From assembly GCA_943912855.1 (NCBI GenBank), contig CALTVC010000014.1:29770-93769 (forward strand): a DNA stretch of 64,000 nucleotides, given 5' to 3'. The position numbers were made by a program, and so were the translations under genes. How positions within the stretch are numbered: position 1 is the stretch's first letter; each line of letters starts with the position of its first letter. The notes below the pieces were generated by a model that was not told the DNA's origin, did no database searches, and saw nothing but the letters and a program-made list of their open reading frames with translations. This document shows positions 35,898-44,951 of this stretch, piece by piece. The stretch comes from an uncultured Flavobacterium sp. GTDB taxonomy: Bacteria; Bacteroidota; Bacteroidia; Flavobacteriales; Flavobacteriaceae.

Positions 35898-36797
35898 TTA
35901 GTTTTGGTTACCGGTTAGTTTAATAAATTCTTCTTCAAGGCTGTGTGTACGTTTCACAATATGGTTAAGATAAACGCCTTTATCGGCAAGGTATTTATTC
36001 ATTTCCCAGGCCTCTAGCGGAGTGTTAAGGTACACAAAGAATTTCCCTTCGCCTTCTTCAATCCTGCCTATGCTGCTGTGCTGTTCTAGTAATGTTCTCA
36101 GCCCTGTTCCGTCTGTAGCCGAAAGTTCCAGGAAACCGTCAGAACTTATCATTCCGGCAACACTACCTTTGTATAACACTTTACCGGTACGCATAACCAC
36201 TACGTGGCTACATACTTTTTCTACTTCATCAAGCAGGTGGCTTGCTAATAATATTGTAGTACCCTGAGATGCAATCAGGCGTATAAGATCGCGTATTTGT
36301 CGTATCCCTTGTGGGTCAAGACCGTTTGTAGGCTCATCCAGTATAAGGATTTCCGGGTCGTTTAGTATGGCACTGGCTATGGCAAGACGCTGTTTCATAC
36401 CCAAAGAGTAGGTACGGAACTTACTGTCTCTGCGTTCCCAAAGTCCCACAAGAGTAAGTTTCTCTTCAATTTTAGAATAAGGAACTCCCTTAATTTTGCA
36501 TACCAGTTTAAGGTTGTCGTAAGCACTCATGTAAGGGTAAAAGTTAGGGCGCTCTATAATCGCTCCTACTTTTTTAAGTGCTTCGTGTGTTTCTGCTTTT
36601 CCGCCAAACCAGCTGTAAGAACCGGCTGTTTTATTAACAACATTAAGTACTATGCCCAGTGTTGTACTCTTTCCGCTGCCGTTAGGGCCAAGGATGCCAT
36701 ACACGTTTCCTTTCTGTATTTCGAAAGAAACATCGTTCACAGCATGGACTTTGCCATACTGTTTATGAAGCCCGCTGATGGTAAGGATTGTTTCCAA
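35898..36797 (-). CDS. ABC transporter ATP-binding protein
   Basis: 299-aa ATPase. Walker A GPNGSGKST lies at about residues 37-45, the signature YSLGMKQRLAIA near 133, Walker B EILILDEPTNGLD near 155, and the switch histidine in LLASHLLDEVEK near 190. The C-terminal 90 residues form the extra domain common in ABC-2/CcmA-type ATPases. It is the first gene of a two-gene minus-strand operon with the ABC-2 permease. The pair should form a small exporter; substrate unknown. Confidence 0.93.
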   Translation of the reverse strand: METILTISGLHKQYGKVHAVNDVSFEIQKGNVYGILGPNGSGKSTTLGIVLNVVNKTAGSYSWFGGKAETHEALKKVGAIIERPNFYPYMSAYDNLKLVCKIKGVPYSKIEEKLTLVGLWERRDSKFRTYSLGMKQRLAIASAILNDPEILILDEPTNGLDPQGIRQIRDLIRLIASQGTTILLASHLLDEVEKVCSHVVVMRTGKVLYKGSVAGMISSDGFLELSATDGTGLRTLLEQHSSIGRIEEGEGKFFVYLNTPLEAWEMNKYLADKGVYLNHIVKRTHSLEEEFIKLTGNQN

Positions 36798-37005
36798 AAT
36801 AGTGTTCGTTTATTGATTTCTTAAAGTAAGACGATGATGAAAGATATTTGTTACAAGGTATTTTTGATTTCAATACTCAACATCATATAGCATACTCTAA
36901 ACCGTGTAGTTAAATGTATCGTAAATATGAGGCCAACGTAAATTTTTTGGGTTTTTATTTAGGATTTAATGATTTACTTTGGTCACACGAATCTTTAAAC
37001 TGCTT

Positions 37006-38862
37006 ATGCGGATATTTTTCCGATTGATTGTATTACTACTCTTTTTTGCCGTAGCTCCTGCTTATGGGCAAAAGCCTGTACGCGATACCGTTAAGGAAAA
37101 AAACGATGCCCGTTACAACAAAATCAAGGAGTATAGTGGAAAACGAAAGTTTACTAAGTTTTTACACAAGCTCATTTTTAGACCCGTACGTGAAAAGAAA
37201 GCAGGTACTACCCGTAAAGACGTAAGGCTAAAATCACCCGAACTTTTAACTAATTATGAACGCTTTGAAGGAAAACCTATTAGGAAAATCGTAGTGCAAA
37301 CACTAGATCCTTTTGGGTATTCCATTAACGATACCGTATCTAAGGCGAAGAACTGGGCAGAGCGGACGGGAAACAAAATTCATCTCCGAACCAAGGAGTT
37401 TACCGTAAAGAATTTGTTGCTTTTTGGTAATCATGAAACTCTGGATTCGTTAAAGGTAAAGGAATCGGAGCGTTTATTACGTTCGCAGCGTTACATCCGT
37501 CAGGTGGTTATTAAACCCGAAATGGCACCCGGTTCTGCTGATTCGGTAGACGTATATGTGCGTGTGCTAGATGCCTGGAGCTTAATTCCTAACGGTTCGG
37601 CATCTACGTCGTCTACTTCGTTTCAGCTTACGGAGCGTAACTTTATGGGGCTTGGACACCAGTTTGAAAATGATTTTGACAAACGTTTCAATACAGGGGA
37701 AACAGATTATTTGGCACGCTATACGGTACCTAACCTTTTTAATTCGTACATAAATACTTCGGTAGCTTACCAGATACAAAAAAGCGATAACTGGGTAAAG
37801 AGTGTGGGCGTAGAGCGAAACTTCTTCAGTACGCTTACAAAGTGGGCGGGGGGCGTATATGTGGAGTCGCGTTTTTTGCGTGATTCCCTGCCCAACCTGG
37901 AAGGCCGTTGGGGTATGCAGAACTTTAAATCCGATTCGCAGGATTACTGGGCAGGTTATGCGTTTCAGTTGTTTAAAGGATGGTCTGTAGAAGACCGTAC
38001 CACACGCCTGGTTACTACAGGGCGTTTTTATAACCGTTCCTATAAAGAAACCCCTACGGTTGATTACGACCCTATAGGTTACTTTAGTAGTGAAAAACTC
38101 TATCTGGCAAGCGTAGGTATTACTTCACGTAAGTTCGTGCAGGATAAGTTCCTATATAACTATGGTATCGTAGAGGATATTCCCATAGGTAAGGTGTATT
38201 CGGGTACGTTTGGTATGCAGGATAAGAACAACGAACACAGGTTGTACCTTGGGGCGCGGTATGCTTTTGGTAACTACTACAAATGGGGGTATTTCAGTAC
38301 TAATTTTGAACTCGGCTCTTTCTTCTATAAAGATTACACCCAACAGACAACAATGCGTATAGAAGCCTTGTATTTTACAAATATCCGTTATATTGGGCGT
38401 TGGCGTACCAGGCATTTTATTAAACCGGTACTTGTTTTTGGCGATAACCGCATGCCCATTTATAGCGATCAACTTACCATAAACGAGCAGTATGGCATAG
38501 CAGGTTTTAGTAGTAGTACGCTAAAAGGCACAAAGAAAGCATTGCTTACCCTACAAACACAGGCATTTTCTCCCTGGGAAGTAGTTGGTTTCCGTGTTAA
38601 CCCGTTTGTAAATGCTACACTTGGCGTTATTGGAGATGAAGACCACAAACTCTACAAAAGCGATGTGTATGCCAAATTTGGCGTAGGCATTATGCTATAT
38701 AATGACTATCTCGTGTTTAACAGCTTCCAGTTGTCGTTTGCGTATTATCCGAATATTCCGGGTAATGGTTACAACATTTTTAAATTTAATGCCATACAGA
38801 ACAATGATATTGTACTGCCTGATTTCCAGATAGACAAACCTGAAGTTGTTCAGTATAATTAA
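37006..38862 (+). CDS. BamA/Omp85-like outer-membrane protein
   Basis: With the ATG at 37006 the protein is 618 aa and has a normal signal peptide (MRIFFRLIVLLLFFAVAPAYGQ); a TTG nine codons earlier keeps the frame open but is less likely. Residues about 85-195 (IRKIVVQTLDPFGYS, FTVKNLLLFGNHETLDSLKVKESERLLRSQRYIRQVVI) look like one or two POTRA domains. The rest is a long beta-barrel with many alternating aromatic strands. This layout is that of the Omp85 superfamily, possibly a Bacteroidota-specific branch, smaller than true BamA. Role could be surface protein insertion or translocation; no partner gene is adjacent. Confidence 0.72.
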   Translation: MRIFFRLIVLLLFFAVAPAYGQKPVRDTVKEKNDARYNKIKEYSGKRKFTKFLHKLIFRPVREKKAGTTRKDVRLKSPELLTNYERFEGKPIRKIVVQTLDPFGYSINDTVSKAKNWAERTGNKIHLRTKEFTVKNLLLFGNHETLDSLKVKESERLLRSQRYIRQVVIKPEMAPGSADSVDVYVRVLDAWSLIPNGSASTSSTSFQLTERNFMGLGHQFENDFDKRFNTGETDYLARYTVPNLFNSYINTSVAYQIQKSDNWVKSVGVERNFFSTLTKWAGGVYVESRFLRDSLPNLEGRWGMQNFKSDSQDYWAGYAFQLFKGWSVEDRTTRLVTTGRFYNRSYKETPTVDYDPIGYFSSEKLYLASVGITSRKFVQDKFLYNYGIVEDIPIGKVYSGTFGMQDKNNEHRLYLGARYAFGNYYKWGYFSTNFELGSFFYKDYTQQTTMRIEALYFTNIRYIGRWRTRHFIKPVLVFGDNRMPIYSDQLTINEQYGIAGFSSSTLKGTKKALLTLQTQAFSPWEVVGFRVNPFVNATLGVIGDEDHKLYKSDVYAKFGVGIMLYNDYLVFNSFQLSFAYYPNIPGNGYNIFKFNAIQNNDIVLPDFQIDKPEVVQYN

Positions 38863-38867
38863 CCAGA

Positions 38868-41057
38868 TTAATAACAATCAGCAAGTAACTGCCCATTTTC
38901 CTTATAGTGGACCAGCGGTTTGGCGTCATGTTCTTTAAGCAGTATATCCAGTGTGGCTTCTACGTCCTGTTGCATGGCTATAGCACCGCACATCATTATA
39001 ACACCGCCTTTTTCAAGATGGTTTATAAAGTAAGTTGCATCTCTGCGTATTAAATCCATTACATAGATTTTGTTCGCTTCACGCGAAAATGCCAGATGGA
39101 AACCTTTCAGATGATGTTTCTGCATTTCTTCAGCGGCAAAATTACGGAACTGCTGTGTAAGTGGTGTTTCGTTCCTGAAACCACAATACAATTGGTAATC
39201 GTGCTTTTGGCTACCCTCAGTAAACATACCCAAAAATGGTGCTATGCCTGTACCGTTGGCTATCATTACCACAGGTTTATCTTTTGGTAAATGGAAGCTA
39301 ACATTGCTTACAAGTCTTGCTTTAAAAGTATCGCCTACAGCAAGCCTATTCAGGAAGTTAGAGCCCAGCCCGTGTTCGTGTAGTTTTACTACAAGTTGTA
39401 TTTCACCATCAATTTTTCCAATGGAATATAAACGTTCAGAGCTGTCGTTATTCGGGTAAATGGCAAGTAAATCACCCGAACTAAACTTGGCGAAAGCCGG
39501 CACTTTTAGTGTAAGCACAAATGTATGTTCACCATCGGTAACTTTACCTGTAACCTTAAAGTTTTTCAACCCTTTTGGTTTTTGATTGTATAGGGCAGGG
39601 GTAGTGGCAAGCGGAATATCCGTAGCTTCTGCCCATGCTTTAACCCAAGTGGTAAATTCTGTTGCCGATTTGTCGTTTACTGTATGTAGCGGTAGTAACT
39701 GGTTTGCCCATTCCTGCTTTAGCAATGCGTTTTCCGCCTTTTTGGCAAACCCGCAAAAATCAGGATAAGCTTTTGAACCAAAACCTACTACAGATGTTTT
39801 TGTGTTTTGCTGTTGCGGTAGTTTTTTTATCAGAGTCAATAACTTTTTGGCATTAGATGGTGCATCGCCCAGTCCGTGGGTAGACGTAAACAGGATAATG
39901 TGCTCCGCTTTAGTATATGTCTTATAGTCATTTGGCTGAGCCAGATAAGAGGCATGCCCTGATGCCAGCAATTGCTGATGGATGGCATCGGCAAAACGCA
40001 GCGTACTGCCGTTTTCAGAACCTGCAAGCAAGATGATTTGGCTTTCTTCAGGCTTGAATTTGTTCTTTATTTTGGTAGCTCTCCTGCGAAGGGTAATAGC
40101 AAAGCCCGAGTAAATAAAGAACAACAAACTGGCGGAAGCCAGTGCTAAAATCACCGCCCAAGCTATTCCGGCACGACCGGTATGCAGCATAAGGCTTAAT
40201 TTAGCAAATATCGTAGCGCTTTTGTATGGGATTTCGCTGAGTGTAGCACCGTTAAACTGGTCTACTACAATTTCTCGGTCGTAGAGTTTAAAGGTATAGT
40301 ATTCGTCAGGGTCATCCGTAAACGGGAATTCTATTTTTTGTACCTCGGCGAGTTTGATGTTTTTAAACAGTGCAAACTTGGCTAAATCCTGTTGCTTAGG
40401 GTGTTTGTCTGTGGGGGCTTTAATTTTGTGTTCAATTTTGTCCTCACCAAACAAATGAAACCTGTCCATAGAAAGATAGGTGCCCGTTAGTGCCAACACA
40501 AAAATGGGAATAAGCGTAAGCCTCCCGAATATTACGTGGTAATACTGATAAAAACTGTCTTTGGTAATTTTGCCAAAGAAACGTTTTATACCCTGCTGGC
40601 GTTGCAGTATCAACGCCGTACCCGATATGGTAATAAGCAGTAACAGAAACGCGTTTATGCCCACAAAAATCCTCCCTGCTTCATGCAGGAATAACGACCT
40701 GTGCAGGGACGTAACCCACTGTATGGTCTTATTTTTCTTTTGGGGTTCGCCCAGAATTTTCCCGGTACGGGGGTCTACGTAAGCGTTAACATCATTGTCA
40801 TCGGCATCCATTCCCTGCAGGGTAACAAAGCCGTTGTGGTCTACACTTATTTCACTGATTTCGGGATAGGCTTTGCGGAGTACTGGCAGGGATTCTGCCA
40901 GGGTAATGTCATTGAAGCGTTCCACCTTGTACGGCGGTAGTTTTTCATTTACGGCATCGGCAGCCAGGATTACTCCTGTTACAGTAGCCAAAGAAACAAA
41001 AATGCACGAAACTACCGCCAGTGCCAGGTGGGCGTATCGCCATACAGATAACGTCAT
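38868..41057 (-). CDS. PepSY-TM/flavodoxin/ferredoxin-reductase-like fusion protein
   Basis: Inner-membrane diflavin reductase of 729 aa. The N-terminal 330 residues form a PepSY-associated region with about four membrane helices and histidines in or near helices (HLALAVVSC, SLHRSLFLHEAG, YYHVIFGRL, LMLHTGRAG) that could bind haem. A flavodoxin-like domain follows (about 340-480, ILLAGSENGSTLRFADAI, FTSTHGLGDAPSNAKKLL), then an FAD domain (RLYSIGK) and an NADPH domain (VMIANGTGIAPFLGMF ... MMCGAIAMQQDVEATL), as in sulfite reductase flavoprotein/P450 reductase. It would pass electrons from NADPH across the membrane. It is last in a three-gene operon with DUF2271 and ankyrin proteins. The electron acceptor is unknown; iron reduction is one possibility. 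Confidence 0.88.
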   Translation of the reverse strand: MTLSVWRYAHLALAVVSCIFVSLATVTGVILAADAVNEKLPPYKVERFNDITLAESLPVLRKAYPEISEISVDHNGFVTLQGMDADDNDVNAYVDPRTGKILGEPQKKNKTIQWVTSLHRSLFLHEAGRIFVGINAFLLLLITISGTALILQRQQGIKRFFGKITKDSFYQYYHVIFGRLTLIPIFVLALTGTYLSMDRFHLFGEDKIEHKIKAPTDKHPKQQDLAKFALFKNIKLAEVQKIEFPFTDDPDEYYTFKLYDREIVVDQFNGATLSEIPYKSATIFAKLSLMLHTGRAGIAWAVILALASASLLFFIYSGFAITLRRRATKIKNKFKPEESQIILLAGSENGSTLRFADAIHQQLLASGHASYLAQPNDYKTYTKAEHIILFTSTHGLGDAPSNAKKLLTLIKKLPQQQNTKTSVVGFGSKAYPDFCGFAKKAENALLKQEWANQLLPLHTVNDKSATEFTTWVKAWAEATDIPLATTPALYNQKPKGLKNFKVTGKVTDGEHTFVLTLKVPAFAKFSSGDLLAIYPNNDSSERLYSIGKIDGEIQLVVKLHEHGLGSNFLNRLAVGDTFKARLVSNVSFHLPKDKPVVMIANGTGIAPFLGMFTEGSQKHDYQLYCGFRNETPLTQQFRNFAAEEMQKHHLKGFHLAFSREANKIYVMDLIRRDATYFINHLEKGGVIMMCGAIAMQQDVEATLDILLKEHDAKPLVHYKENGQLLADCY

Positions 41058-41067
41058 CTATAGCGTA

Positions 41068-41553
41068 TTATTCTACTTTACTAAGCTTTACAAATTTTAT
41101 ATAGCCTTTACCTTCGGTTTTTTCGGCAAGGCCTTCGGTGCTAAGGGTAACTTCAGCATCGGTAATGTGGTATTTCTGGTCTTCCACAGCACTTTCAAAA
41201 CGCAGCTTGTAGCCTTTGTTTAGTTTATCATTGTCTATTTCAATGGTTGTAACGCTGCGGTCGCCACCGGTAACAGAAGCACCGGTAATGGCACTGATGT
41301 TAGACGGTTTTTTTGTGTAGAATTTATTCCACTCCTTCAGGCTTTTGTACCATTTTTTATCGTCACCCATTACATAAAGCGTCTTTTCGTATTCGCCCTG
41401 CGGGTTAATAAGCGATACCACAATGTAAGCACCTTCGCCCATGTAGTTGTTCATTTGCAGCATGCACTTGTATTTTGCAGACTGCGCCGAAGCCGTGATG
41501 GAAAACAGGCCTGTAACAGCCACTACCGCAAGTGTTTTAAATATTGATTTCAT
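41068..41553 (-). CDS. DUF2271-family periplasmic protein
   Basis: 161-aa protein with a signal peptide (ends ITASAQ). The pattern KCMLQMNNYMGEGAYIVVSLINPQGEYEKTLYVMGDDKKWYKSLKEW and later ITGASVTGGDRSVTTIEIDN matches the DUF2271 family. Members are commonly encoded beside PepSY membrane reductases and flavin-transfer proteins, as here. Its ATG overlaps the TAA of the upstream ankyrin gene (TAATG), which suggests translational coupling, and the reductase gene begins 10 bases after its stop. Role unknown; a periplasmic partner of the reductase is a reasonable inference. Confidence 0.85.
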   Translation of the reverse strand: MKSIFKTLAVVAVTGLFSITASAQSAKYKCMLQMNNYMGEGAYIVVSLINPQGEYEKTLYVMGDDKKWYKSLKEWNKFYTKKPSNISAITGASVTGGDRSVTTIEIDNDKLNKGYKLRFESAVEDQKYHITDAEVTLSTEGLAEKTEGKGYIKFVKLSKVE

Positions 41554-43055
41554 TATTTTAGGAAGTCTATAGATACGTTGTTCTTGGTTAAATATTCGTT
41601 TTCTTTTGCCAGTGAGTAAGCCGTTTCGTCAAACTCGGTTTTAATGTCTTTTTTAGCCCCGGCAGATAAAAGGTATTTCAGTACCGCATCATCTTTAGAA
41701 GTCAGTGCTGCCTTATGAAGAGCAGTTAGTCCGGCTTTGTTTTTACCGTTAATGTCCTGTTTAAGCCCGTCTAGCTTTTTAAACAGTGCCACATCATTTT
41801 TGGCTACAGCCAAATGGTACAGCGTGCTACCGTCTTTTTGAGGCGTGGCAAAGTTAAAACCTTTGTCTTGCAAAATTTTAATTTTTGCAGCAAATTCATC
41901 TTTTTCAGGGCGTAATCCGTTTTCACCACCCGGTTGTTGCGGCCTGTATGATTGTACAAGGTAAAAACCAAGGTTGTTACCGTCTTTATCTTTTACGTTA
42001 ATGTCGGCACCTTTCTGAATTAAAAGAGCCACGGTTTCTTCCGTACCGCTTTTTACAGCAGCTGTCAATGCCGATTCTCCTTTAGCGTTTACCGCGTTTA
42101 TGTTTTTTGTTTTGGCTAGTAAAGCGTTTATCACTGCCATGTCTTTGCCTGATGCCGCGTTTATTAGCGGTGTATTACCTTCGTTGTCAGCTTTGTTTGC
42201 ATCTACACCTTTATTAAGGAAATAGGTAACGATTTCAGTCTGATTAGGTTTGCGTACAATGTAATGAAGCACGTTTTCACCGTCTTTACCTGTAGCGGTC
42301 GGCTTTAGTTTTACTTCATCTACAAGGTATTTGTATACGTCTATGGTATTTGCACTGCGACGGGCACCCTGTGCGGCAATAAGCAAAGCATAATCAGTAG
42401 GTTTTACGCCTTTTTTAAGCAGCGCTTTAAGATTGTCTATGTTTCCGGTACGTGCTGCATAATCAAATACGGTAGCACCGTTTTTATCCGTGTCTTTTAA
42501 AGTAAGCCCTTTAGTTACCAGATAATTTGTAACCGTAAGATCCTTGTCATTAGGGGCATTAAGCAGTAGTACGTTTGCGCCGTTAGTATACTTCTTTTTC
42601 GGGTCTATGCCCGCTTTAAAAAATGCTTCGTAAGTTTCTTTATCAGGCACACCGTTAGCTGCTGCAAAGGGTAGGGGAGCATAACCGTGGCTGTCTTCCA
42701 GGTTAATGTCATAGCCTTTGCTTATAAGATATTGTACTAAAGGAGCGTTGCCTTTATAAGCTGCCCAGTGCAGATAGGTACGGGCGTCGTGTGTAAGCTT
42801 GTTTACAGGATTGCCCTTTTGCTCTATAAGGTACTTAATGGTTTCAAATGATGAACCGTTGATAATAGCAAGTGTTGCAGGGTCAAACGCATTAGGGTTA
42901 AGCTCGGCAGGGTCATTGCCTTTTGTAATTTCTGCCTGTACGGCAGCCACATCAGGATTGTTTTTCCAGAAATCCTGGTTTAGCAGGGAATTTTTTTGTT
43001 GTGCACTCAGGGCAAAAGATGCCAATGCAAACGAAAGTATGAAGGTTTTTTTCAT
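41553..43055 (-). CDS. Secreted ankyrin-repeat protein
   Basis: 500-aa protein with a signal peptide (MKKTFILSFALASFALSAQ) followed by about twelve ankyrin-type repeats across nearly the whole length, for example TYLHWAAYKGNAPLVQYLISKGYDIN, TPLINAASGKDMAVINALLAK and TALHKAALTSKDDAVLKYLLSAGAKKD. Ankyrin proteins usually act as protein-binding scaffolds. A periplasmic location is inferred from the signal. It is the first gene of the operon with the DUF2271 protein and the membrane reductase, so it may organise that system. It has no catalytic motif. Confidence 0.88.
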   Translation of the reverse strand: MKKTFILSFALASFALSAQQKNSLLNQDFWKNNPDVAAVQAEITKGNDPAELNPNAFDPATLAIINGSSFETIKYLIEQKGNPVNKLTHDARTYLHWAAYKGNAPLVQYLISKGYDINLEDSHGYAPLPFAAANGVPDKETYEAFFKAGIDPKKKYTNGANVLLLNAPNDKDLTVTNYLVTKGLTLKDTDKNGATVFDYAARTGNIDNLKALLKKGVKPTDYALLIAAQGARRSANTIDVYKYLVDEVKLKPTATGKDGENVLHYIVRKPNQTEIVTYFLNKGVDANKADNEGNTPLINAASGKDMAVINALLAKTKNINAVNAKGESALTAAVKSGTEETVALLIQKGADINVKDKDGNNLGFYLVQSYRPQQPGGENGLRPEKDEFAAKIKILQDKGFNFATPQKDGSTLYHLAVAKNDVALFKKLDGLKQDINGKNKAGLTALHKAALTSKDDAVLKYLLSAGAKKDIKTEFDETAYSLAKENEYLTKNNVSIDFLK

Positions 43056-43268
43056 GATTGTATTATATAACCTGCTCCAACAAACGCGGAGCAGGCAGTT
43101 TTGCTGGGCAAATATACTACCAAAAATTTATTTAGAATAAATATAAATAATTAATTTTACATCATTGCTTCATTTTAATAATAGGGTAACGTGCCGAAAT
43201 AATTTTATACATTTACATACCGTAAACTCCTCGGTGCATATTATCCTTTCCACATAAACAATACAACG

Positions 43269-44630
43269 TTGAAAAATATACTCATAGTAGACGACGAAGA
43301 AAAACTGCGTTCGCTTACGGCACGCATCATACGCCTTGAAGGTTTTGAGGTTACCGAAGCAGCTGACTGTAAATCTGCTTTAAGAAAACTGGAACAGGCA
43401 GATTTTGATGTAGTGTTGTGCGACGTTAAGCTACCCGATGGCAATGGGGTAGAACTTACTGCTACCATAAAAGCGAAAGCCCCGCAAACGGAAGTGATAC
43501 TGCTTACTGCTTACGGAAACATACCCGATGGTGTACAGGCTATAAAGAACGGTGCTTTTGACTACATTGTTAAGGGCGATGACAACAATAAGATAATTCC
43601 GCTTGTAAACCGTGCCATAGAAAAAGCAGGGTTAAGCAGGCAGGTGGCGCATTTGGAATCCAGGCTTGAAAAGAAGTATTCGTTTGATGGAATTATGGGT
43701 AGCTCTAAAGCTATTAAAGAAGCCATAGATCTTGCCGAGAAAGTGGCCCCAACCGATGCTACCGTGCTGCTAACCGGAGAAACGGGTACGGGTAAAGAGG
43801 TATTTGCCAATGCTATACACCAAAACAGTACGCGTAAAAACAAGAACTTTGTTGCCATAAATTGTTCTGCTTTTGGGCAGGATTTGCTGGAAAGTGAAAT
43901 GTTCGGGCATGTAGCAGGGGCGTTTACCGGAGCGATTAAAGATAAGAAAGGCCTTTTTGAGGAAGCAAACGGGGGTACCATTTTCCTGGATGAAATAGGC
44001 GAAATGCCACTTAATCTCCAGGCTAAACTACTGCGTGTGCTGGAAAATGGCGAGTTTATAAAAGTGGGCAGCAGTAAAGTTACCAAGGTAGATGTGCGTA
44101 TTGTAGCGGCAACCAACCGTGATTTTGCCAAAGAAATCAGTGAAGGCCGTTTTAGGGAAGACCTGTATTACCGCCTGTCGATTTTCCGTATACCGCTACC
44201 GTCGTTGCGGGAGCGGGTTAAAGACATAGAGGCGTTGTCTATGTATTTTTTAAAGGTATTTAACCAAAAAACCAATAAAAAAATACTAGCTATAGCCGAT
44301 GACGCACTCGAACTGCTGAAGCTGTATCCGTGGCCGGGAAACATCCGTGAACTAAAAAACGTACTGGAACGTAGTGTTATATTACAAAGCGGAACCATAT
44401 TAACTACCGACAGCCTTCCGTTAGAAATTACAGCCAACAGCGCCACTACTTCAACTGAAAACAGTGGCAAGAAAACTTTGTCGGCTTTTTCTATGGCAGC
44501 GGCAGAAAAACTCCACATACAAAAAGTACTGAATTACACCGGTGGCAACAAAGCCGAAGCGGCACGTCTGCTGGGCATTGGCATAGCTACACTGTACCGT
44601 AAGGTAGAAGAATATTCACTACAGTCATAA
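43269..44630 (+). CDS. Sigma-54-dependent response regulator (NtrC type), likely for Kdp
   Basis: 453-aa activator with a receiver domain (VDDEEK acidic pair, phospho-Asp52 in VVLCDVKLPDG, conserved K in FDYIVKGDD), an AAA+ domain and a C-terminal Fis-type helix-turn-helix (NKAEAARLLGIGIATLYRKVEEY). The AAA+ part has GETGTGKE Walker A, the sigma-54 contact loop GAFTGA at 217-222 and GTIFLDEIGEM Walker B. The start is TTG at 43269; no ATG fits and MKNILIVDDEE is the standard receiver N-terminus. It lies directly upstream of the kdp genes, which lack any kdpE, and the histidine kinase after kdpD lacks an adjacent partner, so I infer it replaces KdpE. Confidence 0.9.
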   Translation: MKNILIVDDEEKLRSLTARIIRLEGFEVTEAADCKSALRKLEQADFDVVLCDVKLPDGNGVELTATIKAKAPQTEVILLTAYGNIPDGVQAIKNGAFDYIVKGDDNNKIIPLVNRAIEKAGLSRQVAHLESRLEKKYSFDGIMGSSKAIKEAIDLAEKVAPTDATVLLTGETGTGKEVFANAIHQNSTRKNKNFVAINCSAFGQDLLESEMFGHVAGAFTGAIKDKKGLFEEANGGTIFLDEIGEMPLNLQAKLLRVLENGEFIKVGSSKVTKVDVRIVAATNRDFAKEISEGRFREDLYYRLSIFRIPLPSLRERVKDIEALSMYFLKVFNQKTNKKILAIADDALELLKLYPWPGNIRELKNVLERSVILQSGTILTTDSLPLEITANSATTSTENSGKKTLSAFSMAAAEKLHIQKVLNYTGGNKAEAARLLGIGIATLYRKVEEYSLQS

Positions 44631-44639
44631 AGTCTGGGG

Positions 44640-44721
44640 TCGGAAGTCCGATGCGTGGACGTATATTACATTACCAGACCCTGAAAGGGTCGTACACAAT
44701 AGCATCGGGCAACGCCCGATG
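44640..44721. repeat. REP-like palindrome cluster
   Basis: Three inverted repeats in 82 bases: TCGGA-AG-TCCGA (44640-44651), GACCCT-GAA-AGGGTC (44677-44691) and CATCGGGC-AAC-GCCCGATG (44703-44721). They lie in the 321-base gap before the small kdp-associated gene. The pattern resembles dispersed REP-type intergenic elements seen in many Bacteroidota. Alternatively, one palindrome could be the enhancer bound by the upstream NtrC-type regulator. Confidence 0.6.
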
Positions 44722-44809
44722 AGCATACGACGATACACCTGTACCGATGCAAACAATGCCCAATGCATATCCCAGTAAAATACAAAATCCATATCATTTT
44801 GAATATACG

Positions 44810-44840
44810 ACCCTATCATTTTGATAGGGTTTTTATTTTT
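44810..44840 (+). terminator. Terminator downstream of the response-regulator gene
   Basis: A 9-bp stem ACCCTATCA (44810-44818) with TGATAGGGT (44822-44830), loop TTT, followed by TTTTATTTTT. It separates the regulator gene and REP-like sequences from the kdp promoter region. Confidence 0.82.
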
Positions 44841-44904
44841 GGCACACCCCTGAAACCCCTGCAAACCATTGTAAATAAGTAATATAAAATATAAAATAAC
44901 ATTA

Positions 44905-44919
44905 GGGCACACGGTTTGG
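44905..44919 (+). promoter_or_regulatory. Candidate sigma-54 promoter of the kdp operon
   Basis: GGGCACACGGTTTGG against the sigma-54 consensus TGGCACRNNNNTTGC: the -24 GG and CAC, the purine and the TTG all match at the correct spacing. The first base is G and the -12 C is G. Transcription would start near 44930, about 20 bases before the ATG at 44952. The upstream regulator has the GAFTGA motif needed to activate such a promoter. Confidence 0.5.
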
Positions 44920-44951
44920 CTACTATACAGCAAATCGCTAAAAATTTCAAA

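Noticed and set aside
41553..43055. Repetitive appearance as a DNA tandem repeat array
   Set aside because: The periodicity is at the protein level (ankyrin repeats of about 33 residues); the DNA copies are diverged, so it is not a nucleotide repeat.
44840..44854. TGGCACACCCCTGAA as a sigma-54 promoter
   Set aside because: The -24 half is perfect but the -12 TTGC is absent at the required spacing; the site at 44905 is better and closer to the start codon.
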